In this document: positions 8,439-16,453 of the stretch, one piece after another | How positions within the stretch are numbered: position 1 is the first letter of the stretch | Layout: every line of letters begins with the position of its first letter | NCBI GenBank assembly: GCA_002717835.1 | Contig: PBBV01000026.1 | Span: 1-33,784, forward strand | Direction: 5' to 3' | Length of the DNA: 33,784 nucleotides | Source: Methanobacteriota archaeon | Lineage (GTDB): Archaea > Thermoplasmatota > Poseidoniia > Poseidoniales > Thalassarchaeaceae | Notes under the pieces: model-generated | What the model was told of the DNA's origin: nothing | The model's input: the letters and a program-made list of their open reading frames with translations, nothing else | The model's database searches: none | Program-made: the position numbers and the translations under genes

Positions 8439-8801
8439 TCAGAGTCCCCATGCACCCGGCCTGCACCATGCAGGGAGGCCACTCGCAGCATCTGGGTGGG
8501 TAAGGCCAATGAACAGAACCATGATGATTATGAAAAACGCAGGAAACAATGCGGTCATGGTTAGAATACCCGAGTCCGGGTCTCCGTAGAGGTGCATGAA
8601 TATCCCTGCTATCATGAAGAATTTTGGAATAGCGATAATCGTCAAGATCCAGAGAGTGATTCCGTTCTCAGTCATTCCAAGAGAATCGGCGGCAGACTCC
8701 AGATTCGCACCTACAGCGCCGACCTCTATCGCAGTCAACAGCATAAGGCCGTAGAAGTTCATCCAGTATGGGTCTCTTCCAAGAATTGTGTAATGTGCCA
8801 A
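8439..8801 (-). CDS. coxD: Cytochrome c oxidase subunit IV-like protein
   Basis: This 120-aa membrane protein closes the cox operon. It has three hydrophobic segments: about residues 15-33 (FYGLMLLTAIEVGAVG), 48-72 (TLWILTIIAIPKFFMIAGIFMHL) and 77-103 (GILTMTALFPAFFIIIMVLFIGL). This is the three-helix layout of prokaryotic subunit IV (caa3/CyoD type), and the segment KFFMIAGIFMHLYGD resembles the family's Ala-Lys-Phe/MHL signature. It probably stabilises the oxidase core and has no redox centre. The start is TTG (8801-8799), preceded by GAGG eight bases upstream; that GAGG overlaps the TGA stop of coxC, so translation is probably coupled. Its C-terminus is Pro/Gly/Trp-rich (LPAWCRPGAWGL). Confidence 0.88.
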   Translation of the reverse strand: MAHYTILGRDPYWMNFYGLMLLTAIEVGAVGANLESAADSLGMTENGITLWILTIIAIPKFFMIAGIFMHLYGDPDSGILTMTALFPAFFIIIMVLFIGLTHPDAASGLPAWCRPGAWGL

Positions 8802-8811
8802 GTCAATCGCC

Positions 8812-9885
8812 TCAATATAGGTAGAAGAAGGGGAACACTAGGACCCAGACCAAGTCCACGAAGTGCCAATAGAGTCCGAAATACTCTATAGAAACGGCGT
8901 TCAAAGGAGTGTAACCTCCCCTCCATGCCTTGAATGTCATGTATGTTAGACCTATTATGCCGCCAGCTACGTGAGCTCCATGCGTGCCTGTAGTAACGTA
9001 GAAGGTTGATGCAGATACTCTGATGTTGGCAGTCATATGAGCTCCTGTGGCCTCGTCAACGTAGCTGTGGTGTTGATAGTGATCATTTCCGATGGTGTAA
9101 CCTTCTGCAACTAGGGACTTGATGTCATGCTCGTGTATGAATCCCAAATCAGGAATGTAGAATCCAACGAACCACTCGACCATTTTCAAGGTCAGGAATA
9201 TTATTGCCAAGACCCAAGTCGTTCCAAGAAACATCGTGATTCTTTTTCTTCGCAGCTCTTCATCGATGTCTGTCTTTTTCGCATAGCGCAGGGCCTGAAC
9301 TATAGTGAACGATGAAATGATTAGTGCAAAAGTATTGATCGCACCGGGTGCCAAATGCCACCAACTTGAGGCTATCAAATGACTGGCGGGCTCAAAGCAA
9401 GTGACTGGGACCGCTTCTTGCCATCCCGCAGGATTCGTTACCGGGTCAAAAAGACCGTCTGCGAAAACATCGTCACATCTCCTGAGGCCCAGCCTGTATC
9501 TCATGTAGGTGCTGAACAATGCGGTGAAAACCATCATCTCCGACATCAAAAACACAAACATTCCGACTTTTCGAATCTGTATATTTCTGAATGGAGCACC
9601 CGTGGCTAGAGGTTCGTAAGACCCATCGAATGAAAGATCCTGCCTCCACCAAATCAAAATGCCCATTCCGGTTATGATTATGGCAACGAATAGCCAGAGA
9701 AGACCACGACCTGTGTATTCATGTTCTGACAACTCGAGATTGTAATCGAACATTCCAGCGAATACAAACAAAAACAGGCCTATTCCGATACTCATTACTA
9801 TGGGTGCATAGGAATTATGCGGTGCTCCATGACTCCAATCATGAGGCCCAAGCGGACTTGGGTGGTGATCGTGATCACCGCTCAA
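8812..9885 (-). CDS. coxC: Cytochrome c oxidase subunit III
   Basis: This 357-aa polytopic protein has the subunit III hallmarks FLMSEMMVFTALFSTY (about residues 113-128), LIASSWWHLAPGAINTFALIISS (about 168-190), FYVTTGTHGAHVAGGIIGL (about 296-314) and the end YFGLYWHFVDLVWVLVFPFFYLY. It lacks a redox centre and shields the proton-uptake entrance of subunit I in this family. The N-terminus is His-rich (DHDHHPSPLGPHDWSHG), and there are insertions between helices near residues 134-165 and 245-290. The start is TTG at 9885-9883, overlapping the coxA stop as TTGA. A very strong Shine-Dalgarno, GAGGAGGTG, lies five bases upstream and decides this start. TTG is otherwise an unlikely choice. Confidence 0.95.
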   Translation of the reverse strand: MSGDHDHHPSPLGPHDWSHGAPHNSYAPIVMSIGIGLFLFVFAGMFDYNLELSEHEYTGRGLLWLFVAIIITGMGILIWWRQDLSFDGSYEPLATGAPFRNIQIRKVGMFVFLMSEMMVFTALFSTYMRYRLGLRRCDDVFADGLFDPVTNPAGWQEAVPVTCFEPASHLIASSWWHLAPGAINTFALIISSFTIVQALRYAKKTDIDEELRRKRITMFLGTTWVLAIIFLTLKMVEWFVGFYIPDLGFIHEHDIKSLVAEGYTIGNDHYQHHSYVDEATGAHMTANIRVSASTFYVTTGTHGAHVAGGIIGLTYMTFKAWRGGYTPLNAVSIEYFGLYWHFVDLVWVLVFPFFYLY

Positions 9886-12242
9886 TGCGCCACCTCCTCA
9901 TTTCCATCATCGGGAACCATGAGACGATTGAACCACTTGGCGAATCGTCCGGGCTCGGCGGTAACATGTTCATTGGCATCTCGAAGTTTTGGAAGATCGT
10001 ACCACACGCCTTCTTCATAACGGCCAAATGAGGGCGTCGGTGGCGGCGAGGCTGTCATCCATTCGAATGACCACCCACCCCATGGATCTGCTGGAGCCTT
10101 GGAACCTCGGAGATAGGAAATTACCATATTGGCTACCATGATGAAGTTTGACAGGAAGAACAAGAATGCTGAAACGGATATGAAAAGATTCCAATCCGCG
10201 GCTTCAGGGGGCAGGTTGGAAAAGTCATCTGTGCTGATGAAGTAGGTGTGGTGCCGTCGTGCCATGCCCCACACACCAAGTCTGTGCATGGGCCAGAAAA
10301 CTCCGTTGTACGAAATGAATGCAGTGAGGAAATGGAGCGTACCGAGGCGTTCATCCATCATGCGACCAGTCATTTTAGGGTACCAATAGTATATCGCAGC
10401 AAAGAATCCGAACACTGTCCCTCCCACCAACACATAATGGAAGTGAGCGACTACGAAATAACTCTCGTGAAGATGCGTATCCATGGCTATGGATGGGAAG
10501 AACATCCCAGAAATACCTCCCAGGGTGAATGTAACAAGGAAGCCGAGTGACCACAGCGTGTGAGTCCTGTAAACAAGAGACCCTCCATGCATGGTCTTCA
10601 GCCAATTAAAGATCTTGATTCCGGTAGGAACTGCTACCAGCATAGTGGTAACCATTGTTACGAATCTGAGCACAGGCGACATACCCGATGTGAACATGTG
10701 GTGCCCATAGACAATGAAGGCGACCACACCTATGCCTGCCATTGCAAAGACCATTGACCTGTACCCAAAGATGGACCTCCTCGAAGAGGTTGCAAGAACT
10801 TCAGAGATAACGCCGAAAGCTGGAACGATAACAACGTAAACTTCTGGATGGCCAAAGTACCAGAATAGGTGACTCCACAGCAATGGGTCACCACCAGCAC
10901 CCACATCGTAGAACGCAGTACCAACCACACGGTCAAGATAGACTTGGATAAGCCCCACACCGAAGGCAGGTATGGAAAGGAATAGCATGAGGTTGGCTAC
11001 TAATATCGACCATGTGAATAGCGGCATTTGCATCCATCCCATGCCATCTGCGCGCATCACGGCAATGGTAGTTAGGAAGTTGATCCCAGTCAATGTGGAT
11101 GATGCTACGAGCATGATCTGGCCAGCGGCCCAGAAAGTGTTCCCGTCATGCCCGTTTACCATGTCCACGACGTAAGGAGCATATCCTGTCCATCCTGTAT
11201 CTGCCCCCTGTCCGGAGAATACTCCCGTGAAGATTAGAAGAGCACCAACAGGTTGCAACCAGAATGACATCGCATTCAGTCTAGGCATTGCGAGGTCTGG
11301 AGCACCTATCTGCAGAGGAACCATCCAATTTGCAAAGCCATTGATCAGTGGCATGGCTGCAAGGAAGATCATCGTAGTACCGTGTAGAGTGAAGAACTGG
11401 TTGTATTGGTCTTGAGTGAGGAAATCATTGCCTGGAGTAGCCAACTGCACCCTGATGAATAGGGCCATTATACCGCCAATGCCAAGGAAGAACAGCCCCG
11501 CTAGGAAATACAAGGTCCCGACTCTTTTGTGGTCTGTAGTTGTCAGCCATCCCGCTATCCACGGCGAGAATGTTTCCCAACTGAAACCGTCCGGATCAGA
11601 TCTGTAGAATCCATACAGTATCGTAATTGCAACGAGCGCCAAGGTGATCAGGATGAGCGTAGCCAAGACCACGAACGGTTCCGGTGCCTCTGGAATCACT
11701 TCACCGATTATTCCAAAGGAAGACTGCAAAGTATAATCTGCCCGATTCCATTGATCGATTTGTCCTGTTTGCACACCGTCTCCATTCACCGAATTGACGT
11801 GTAGAATGAAGTCAACGTCTTTCCCACTCTCGGGAGCGGTCCAATCCAGAACCCATGAGGTGTAGTCGTTACCCGCCTCAGTGTGGGCGACTTCAGTTAC
11901 AGAACCGCCCCATAGTTGTGTCAGGCCGTCAGTTGGCGTGAACACGCCATCTGATGCCCAGAGGTTGAAACCCCCCAGATTTGCGTTGCCCGCTTGAGCC
12001 GGCCCTCCAGTGAACGAAATACTTAGAGAATATGTCTCAGAAGCATTGTATTGTTCAGGAAAACCTTGGATATCTGCTACAACACTGCTATCGGATACGC
12101 CGTTGTGACAGTTGCACCCTGCCGTTTGAATCGAGGTGCCGCCAATCCCTGTTGGAAGAGAGGACACAAGCGGTGCCAGAAGGAGCACCCCTGCCATCAC
12201 CGCCAGCGCTGCAATCGCCCTGTTGGAATTATGGATTTTCAT
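9882..12242 (-). CDS. coxA: Cytochrome c oxidase subunit I with an extra secreted N-terminal Reeler-like domain
   Basis: The 786-aa protein is a heme-copper oxidase subunit I with a roughly 210-residue N-terminal addition. The core (about 225-786) has all ligands: low-spin heme His H287 (TLHGTTM) and H602, heme a3 His H600 (VAHFHYV), CuB ligands H465, H514 and H515 (GHPEVY, YGHHMF), and cross-linked Y469. Proton-channel residues D316 (IGAPD), E467 (GHPEVY) and K543 (PTGIKIF) identify an A1-type aa3 oxidase. The addition has a signal-like helix (10-29), a C43-N-C45-H46 motif, and a beta-rich region to about 172 (GGFNLWASDG, TSWVLDWTAPE) like Reeler/choice-of-anchor domains. An extra helix at 190-212 precedes the core. 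ATG start, with GGTGA three bases upstream. It lies 11 bp after coxB and overlaps coxC as TTGA. Confidence 0.96.
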   Translation of the reverse strand: MKIHNSNRAIAALAVMAGVLLLAPLVSSLPTGIGGTSIQTAGCNCHNGVSDSSVVADIQGFPEQYNASETYSLSISFTGGPAQAGNANLGGFNLWASDGVFTPTDGLTQLWGGSVTEVAHTEAGNDYTSWVLDWTAPESGKDVDFILHVNSVNGDGVQTGQIDQWNRADYTLQSSFGIIGEVIPEAPEPFVVLATLILITLALVAITILYGFYRSDPDGFSWETFSPWIAGWLTTTDHKRVGTLYFLAGLFFLGIGGIMALFIRVQLATPGNDFLTQDQYNQFFTLHGTTMIFLAAMPLINGFANWMVPLQIGAPDLAMPRLNAMSFWLQPVGALLIFTGVFSGQGADTGWTGYAPYVVDMVNGHDGNTFWAAGQIMLVASSTLTGINFLTTIAVMRADGMGWMQMPLFTWSILVANLMLFLSIPAFGVGLIQVYLDRVVGTAFYDVGAGGDPLLWSHLFWYFGHPEVYVVIVPAFGVISEVLATSSRRSIFGYRSMVFAMAGIGVVAFIVYGHHMFTSGMSPVLRFVTMVTTMLVAVPTGIKIFNWLKTMHGGSLVYRTHTLWSLGFLVTFTLGGISGMFFPSIAMDTHLHESYFVVAHFHYVLVGGTVFGFFAAIYYWYPKMTGRMMDERLGTLHFLTAFISYNGVFWPMHRLGVWGMARRHHTYFISTDDFSNLPPEAADWNLFISVSAFLFFLSNFIMVANMVISYLRGSKAPADPWGGWSFEWMTASPPPTPSFGRYEEGVWYDLPKLRDANEHVTAEPGRFAKWFNRLMVPDDGNEEVAH
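9891..9899 (-). promoter_or_regulatory. Shine-Dalgarno sequence for coxC (TTG start)
   Basis: GAGGAGGTG on the minus strand, inside the last codons of coxA, is nearly fully complementary to the anti-Shine-Dalgarno of archaeal 16S rRNA. It sits 5 nt before the TTG of coxC and supports translational coupling. Confidence 0.75.
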
Positions 12243-12253
12243 TTTTCACCAAC

Positions 12254-13123
12254 TCACGCGTTTACATTAATTTGAGCCAGCATGTAGGCATGGTTATCGC
12301 CACAATATTCGGTGCAAAGTAATAGGAAATTCTCCACATTGTCTGCAGGTAGCCAGACTGTCGTCAGACCTAATTCTCCTATCGGGCCAGATAGGGCATA
12401 TTCCCCATTTTCAGTCAGGACCATATTATCACTCAGGCCGTCACCATTCAAATCCATAGTACCTGGTGCATACAAAACATCTTCCTTCACACCCCATGAG
12501 ACAAACCACGGTGCATGAGTAACGTCAGCAGATCCCATCGCAGCTAGGTAAACTTCGCCCTGTTTCAGAGTCAAACTTGCAGCGGGCGTTCCGTCGATTA
12601 CTGCTGTACCAACCTCGCAAAGGTCCGGGACAGCCACTTCGAGGCAATCGAAGTTCCAGCCCCACTGGTAGGCTTCTATGTAGATCACATGATAACAGTC
12701 AGCAACATATCTGCCTTCTGCTTCCGACCAAGTCATATTGGACATCTCCCCAGGTGCGCATTCGGCTCCATACCCTCCATCTGCCTCCGCTGACGACCAG
12801 ATGGCATCGAGGGGGCCCCAAGAGATTAGAGCCAAGTACACTATGAGAAAGAAGGGCAACACCGTCCATGCGATTTCCAGAGTGAAGTTGTCATAGTGCT
12901 TTGGAAAAACTCCAACCTCTATGCCGTCTTTGTTATCCCAATCTTCCCCTTCCTCACTTTTGTACCACAGGGAGTGGTGATAAAGCCAGATGAATGTAAA
13001 CCCACCAACTAAAAATGACCAAATAATGTATTCATTCCACAAGTTATCGAACAGAGGGGTGATACCTGCCATCCGATCCCCAAGATACGGGAACAAACGC
13101 ACCCTCATAAGGGTAAGGACCAT
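12254..13123 (-). CDS. coxB: Cytochrome c oxidase subunit II (CuA)
   Basis: This 289-aa first gene of the operon accepts electrons from a donor outside the membrane and passes them to subunit I. Two transmembrane hairpin helices are near residues 30-50 and 83-103. The cupredoxin domain carries the complete CuA site: H203 (DVTHAPWF), C270-x3-C274-x3-H278-x2-M281 in CTEYCGDNHAYM, with E272 between the cysteines. The aromatic electron-entry segment AYQWGWNF (151-158) is present. Insertions near 112-143 and 214-234 (DLNGDGLSD, an acidic loop) lengthen the external domain. No c-type heme domain is fused, so the donor must be separate, for example a blue copper protein. The start may be M1 or M6 (MRVRLF). 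The 113-bp gap to the divergent TOPRIM gene should hold the operon promoter. Confidence 0.95.
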   Translation of the reverse strand: MVLTLMRVRLFPYLGDRMAGITPLFDNLWNEYIIWSFLVGGFTFIWLYHHSLWYKSEEGEDWDNKDGIEVGVFPKHYDNFTLEIAWTVLPFFLIVYLALISWGPLDAIWSSAEADGGYGAECAPGEMSNMTWSEAEGRYVADCYHVIYIEAYQWGWNFDCLEVAVPDLCEVGTAVIDGTPAASLTLKQGEVYLAAMGSADVTHAPWFVSWGVKEDVLYAPGTMDLNGDGLSDNMVLTENGEYALSGPIGELGLTTVWLPADNVENFLLLCTEYCGDNHAYMLAQINVNA

Positions 13124-13221
13124 TATCAGAAATTATCTCACTGAAGTTACCAACTTTCATCCCTTTTTTGAGGGGGGTTCACAGATATTCCAAACCAGAA
13201 AAAAATGAGGCAGTTTCTAAA

Positions 13222-13228
13222 GAGGAGG
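13222..13228 (+). promoter_or_regulatory. Shine-Dalgarno sequence for the TOPRIM gene (GTG start)
   Basis: GAGGAGG ends 8 nt before the GTG at 13237 and supports that start. The remaining 13124-13221 region between this gene and the divergent cox operon is AT-rich, with a run TTTTTTGAGGGGGG. I could not place a convincing TATA box for either side. Confidence 0.7.
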
Positions 13229-13236
13229 CAATCTAA

Positions 13237-13743
13237 GTGAATATCGAAGATTTACCGGGCGCTAATACTAGAATCACGGCATATCTACGACCAGATAGTG
13301 TCGAGCGGTATTCAAAAGTTGCGAAAGCGTTCGCCGATTCGATTAGGCGGAACAATTCACTTGAGGATGAAGGTTCCAACTGCCCAATTTTAGTTGAAGG
13401 GAAAAGAGATGAGGAAGCTTTGAGGGATATTGGTTTCAAGGGTACGATTGAATTGTTTAATCGTGGTTGGGACCAATCTAGGATTATTGCTTATCTATAC
13501 GACACATATGGCAGCAAAAATCCGATCGATGCAGGCCCGCCTGTTATCGTGCTAATGGATTGGGACCGGACAGGGGGGAGATTGCAGTCTATGATAAGAA
13601 AAAGACTCGAATCCTTGGATGTTAAAATCGATGAATCGTTGTGGTTTTCGTTGATGCGGACGATGAAGCCAGAAGGTCGTACAGTGGAGGCTCTCCATGC
13701 GCATGCAGACGCGCTGTTACCGTTTATTCAGGAACACATGTGA
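13237..13743 (+). CDS. Small TOPRIM-domain protein
   Basis: The 168-aa product has the TOPRIM fold signatures: the Glu motif PILVEGKRDEEALRDIGF (E54) and the DxD motif VIVLMDWDRTGGRLQ (D108, D110). These residues bind magnesium in primases, topoisomerases, OLD nucleases and RecR. Stand-alone archaeal TOPRIM proteins of this size are known, but their substrate is not settled; a nucleic-acid nuclease or nucleotidyl-transfer role in RNA or DNA processing is possible. The N-terminal 40 residues and the C-terminal 50 flank the minimal domain. GTG start with a good Shine-Dalgarno eight bases upstream. The gene stands between the divergent cox operon and a convergent Lrp gene (21-bp gap), so the context gives no functional hint. 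Confidence 0.85.
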   Translation: MNIEDLPGANTRITAYLRPDSVERYSKVAKAFADSIRRNNSLEDEGSNCPILVEGKRDEEALRDIGFKGTIELFNRGWDQSRIIAYLYDTYGSKNPIDAGPPVIVLMDWDRTGGRLQSMIRKRLESLDVKIDESLWFSLMRTMKPEGRTVEALHAHADALLPFIQEHM

Positions 13744-13764
13744 TTTGGATTCCTATTTCTAAAC

Positions 13765-14217
13765 TCAATGTTCAGGAATGGATGATGACTTTTCTTTTAC
13801 CGTATTCAGTACGAAGTGAGTAACAGACCGAGTAATTCCGTCCAGTGAAAGGACCGTTTTTGACAGATCATCGAGATCACCTCTATCAACTGCTCTCGCC
13901 ACCACCATGGAATCAAAATCTCCAGTTACATCGTAAACTCCGAGAACACGATGATCCTCTGCGATGCGTCTTTGGAGCTCTAGCAATCTCCCCTTCTCTA
14001 TTCTAAGTCCTACGACAACAGTTAGACCCCATCCTGCCTTTTCTGCGTCTAAGCGAATAGTGTAACCCGTCACGACCCCCGAACTCTCCAAACGTCGAAG
14101 CCGATTACTGACCGTACCTAAAGAAACACCAATTTCCTCAGCGACAGATCTCAGGGACATTCGCGCATCCGACTCAAGACATTTGATGATCGCTCGGTCA
14201 GTACCGTCCAGATCCAT
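13765..14217 (-). CDS. Lrp/AsnC-family transcriptional regulator
   Basis: I chose the ATG at 14217 (MDLDGTDRAIIKCLESDAR). It gives 150 aa, the family norm, and removes a 47-bp overlap with the upstream methyltransferase that the longer track ORF (start 14310) would need. An N-terminal winged helix-turn-helix (MSLRSVAEEIGVSLGTVSNRLRRLESSGVV) is followed by the regulatory RAM/ferredoxin-like domain, with the characteristic turn VYDVTGDFDSMVVA. RAM domains bind amino acids or other small effectors and drive octamer assembly. Lrp proteins are common activators or repressors of amino-acid metabolism and energy genes in archaea. The target is unknown, and no palindromic operator was recognised next to the gene. 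Confidence 0.93.
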   Translation of the reverse strand: MDLDGTDRAIIKCLESDARMSLRSVAEEIGVSLGTVSNRLRRLESSGVVTGYTIRLDAEKAGWGLTVVVGLRIEKGRLLELQRRIAEDHRVLGVYDVTGDFDSMVVARAVDRGDLDDLSKTVLSLDGITRSVTHFVLNTVKEKSSSIPEH

Positions 14218-14263
14218 GGAGAATGTAACAGGCGGGTTATCATGAAAGTATTGTTCTTGCCGT

Positions 14264-15880
14264 TCATATCTTCGCCAATCCTTGCAACCCGACACGACAA
14301 GTTTGTTCATGCTTCGACACCATGGCTGTTATCTTGCCCCCTATCCAGACAGGAAGAGGTTCTGTATTCGAATCACTAGAAATCAGCCATCCACCTCTAA
14401 TGCCTCTCCTTTCCATAGGCAAACAGTCTAACTCAAGCGCCTCCCCAACGAGCAATTTTTCGAATTCACCATCCCCAATCTCAACAATCCTTTCACGTGC
14501 TACCTCCCTAGCTAAGTGCGCCCCGTCCTCGATAATCCTCGATGGCCTGCCAGAACGTATTTCTGAGATTTCACATCCTACGTGCACGATGTTCATCGGG
14601 CGCCATCGTCGCCCATCGACACTTGCTTTCCCACTGGATACTATCGTCCTCTCGTTCCAGACATCGAACATACGTTCAGTTCCGATAGCGATTCTTTTAC
14701 CGCGCCTCCACAGTGGTTTATCGCAATCCCCGAACTCCATCTTAAACGCAAGACGGTCACTTTCAGAAAGCGGCTGAGAGGCCTGCATAGAGTCCACAGG
14801 GGACCTTACCACTGAAATATCTGCCAAATCATTCCCTTGCGGTAGATCCTTTTTTTGCATTGCCGCAAGGAAAAAACCTCCTGCATCCATCATATGCCCT
14901 CTGACTCTAATGCACTTGGCCAATTTGTCAGATATTTCATTCGATGGGGGATGGGCCCATGGATCCTCATCAAGAGGCTGCATATTGTCATCAGTTGGGA
15001 CCCATGATTGCAAGCCTTCCTGAATAATGACACCCTCTAAATTGTCTGAGCAATCAATTATATCCACATCTTCCCGGTTTAGAAGAATCTGGGATATGAC
15101 GGCTTCGTTCTCCACAGGATCGAGTGAACAAGTTGAATACACAACTCTACCCCCTACCTTGAGGAGGTCCACAGCTCTGTTGAGAAGTCCAACCTGCATC
15201 GAATGCAACCCTAATCCGCCACTGGGCTTCCATTGCCTCCACACGTCCGGATTCTTCCTTGTTGTACCAGATCCAGTGCACGGCGCGTCAACCAATATCG
15301 CGTCATAACCCCCTTCGCCGCTGAGAGAGGGGATATGCCGCCCATCATGATTTGACACAACCGTCACCCTAGAACGATGACGTTGTATGTTTGCAACCAG
15401 GAGATTACAGCGTTTTCTTGATCGCTCATTAGCAACTAAAACCCCCACCCCATTCATGAATTCAGCTATTTGACTTGTTTTTGAGCCGGGGCTGGCGCAC
15501 ATGTCCAAAACAGCCTCACCGGCTTTCGGATTCAGGGCCATCACTGGAATCATAGATACCGCTTCTTGTCTGGTCAGACGTCCTGTTTCATGTAATGAAA
15601 TAAGCAATTTTCGAACCTCTCCTTGTGCCCCTCCACGTTCAAAGGGCATTTCCCAGGAAGATCCAGGTCCATGATACCAGCTCATCTGTTTGGCACCCAC
15701 AGATCGAAGCCAGACTTCAACTGAACCGCTATCCTTTCTCAAGGGATTGACTCTGACAGTTTCGGGAAGTCTATCGAATGATCTTTCGAACCATGCCCGG
15801 GCATCGTGCATCCACCCGACTGTCCCTTGTCTCAACAGGCTGTTGTCAGCTGAAATTCGCCAGTCAAAATCCGAGTCCAT
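14264..15880 (-). CDS. NSUN/Trm4-like RNA (cytosine-5)-methyltransferase
   Basis: This SAM-dependent m5C methyltransferase probably acts on tRNA. I prefer the ATG at 15880 (538 aa) over the longest track ORF (GTG at 15949). The following residue numbers refer to the 561-aa track ORF. Motif I is VLDMCASPGSKTSQIAEFM (148-165). Motif IV is DAPCTGSGTTRKNPDVW with C224, and motif VI is YSTCSLDPVENEAV with the nucleophile C274. The TTRKNPDVW signature is closer to eukaryotic NSUN2/Trm4 than to bacterial RsmB/RsmF. A C-terminal extension of about 200 residues follows, with a possible PUA-like part near 470-540 (GEALELD). The gene lies 46 bp upstream of the Lrp gene and is co-directional. Confidence 0.9.
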   Translation of the reverse strand: MDSDFDWRISADNSLLRQGTVGWMHDARAWFERSFDRLPETVRVNPLRKDSGSVEVWLRSVGAKQMSWYHGPGSSWEMPFERGGAQGEVRKLLISLHETGRLTRQEAVSMIPVMALNPKAGEAVLDMCASPGSKTSQIAEFMNGVGVLVANERSRKRCNLLVANIQRHRSRVTVVSNHDGRHIPSLSGEGGYDAILVDAPCTGSGTTRKNPDVWRQWKPSGGLGLHSMQVGLLNRAVDLLKVGGRVVYSTCSLDPVENEAVISQILLNREDVDIIDCSDNLEGVIIQEGLQSWVPTDDNMQPLDEDPWAHPPSNEISDKLAKCIRVRGHMMDAGGFFLAAMQKKDLPQGNDLADISVVRSPVDSMQASQPLSESDRLAFKMEFGDCDKPLWRRGKRIAIGTERMFDVWNERTIVSSGKASVDGRRWRPMNIVHVGCEISEIRSGRPSRIIEDGAHLAREVARERIVEIGDGEFEKLLVGEALELDCLPMERRGIRGGWLISSDSNTEPLPVWIGGKITAMVSKHEQTCRVGLQGLAKI

Positions 15881-15991
15881 GTACAATCCCTTCCCCCTCT
15901 GAGTACCATGTGCACGGCTAGCAGTTTCAATGATCCCTCTAAATGGCACTCAAACAGCTCCTCACTCGGAGAACGGTTAAGAGTGTGAAAA

Positions 15992-16393
15992 GTGACTTCA
16001 CTTTGCGGCTTCGGTCGCAGGATGGGATGCGTGCACACAAAGAGCGGAAGCAGGAGAATACTTACGAAGGGTGGAAGAAGGGTTCGTACAACCCCCAGCA
16101 AGGGGAGGAAGAAACTCGAAGAACTGGTTCTAAGAGCAAAAAAGGCCTCAAACGCACTCGTAGATCTACTTCCTGTAGAGGCCATCATAACCGTAACCGA
16201 ACATGAGTGGATATGGCAGGTGGTGGACAGCTCAATGTTGACATCGCTGTCTCACCGCATAATTTTGGACAATCCTACCCTTGGGAGAAGAGAGTTGGTG
16301 ATGACTACAGGCATAGACGCTGCAATGGGCGTCGCTCGCACAGTCACAGAGATAGAAGGTGGTTGCGTACTCATCGAAACTTTGGAGCCTTGA
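15992..16393 (+). CDS. Hypothetical protein upstream of Sec61-beta
   Basis: The 133-aa ORF is the best candidate in the region between the methyltransferase and sec61-beta. The first 60 residues are very basic (SGSRRILTKGGRRVRTTPSKG). The remainder looks like a folded alpha/beta domain (LLPVEAIITVTEHEWIW, RRELVMTTGIDAAMGVA, GGCVLIETLEP). I do not recognise the family. The real start may be internal, for example Met11 or the GTG two codons later. A competing frame, 15943-16206, encodes only low-complexity Lys/Arg/Ser peptide and was discarded. The ORF ends 60 bp before sec61-beta on the same strand. It is plausible but unproven. Confidence 0.5.
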   Translation: MTSLCGFGRRMGCVHTKSGSRRILTKGGRRVRTTPSKGRKKLEELVLRAKKASNALVDLLPVEAIITVTEHEWIWQVVDSSMLTSLSHRIILDNPTLGRRELVMTTGIDAAMGVARTVTEIEGGCVLIETLEP

Positions 16394-16453
16394 CACCGAG
16401 CCGTAGCCGACATTCTGGGCTTCCTTCAAATACACTGCCATGGTCCGCCGAAC

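Noticed and set aside
14322-14777. 151-aa plus-strand ORF inside the NSUN methyltransferase gene
   Set aside because: It is antisense to a clearly coding gene, and its low-complexity Ser/Pro/Ile peptide is typical of a shadow frame.
15943-16206. 87-aa plus-strand ORF competing with the 15992 ORF
   Set aside because: It is low-complexity Lys/Arg/Ser/Thr/Gly. The overlapping frame gives a more protein-like product.
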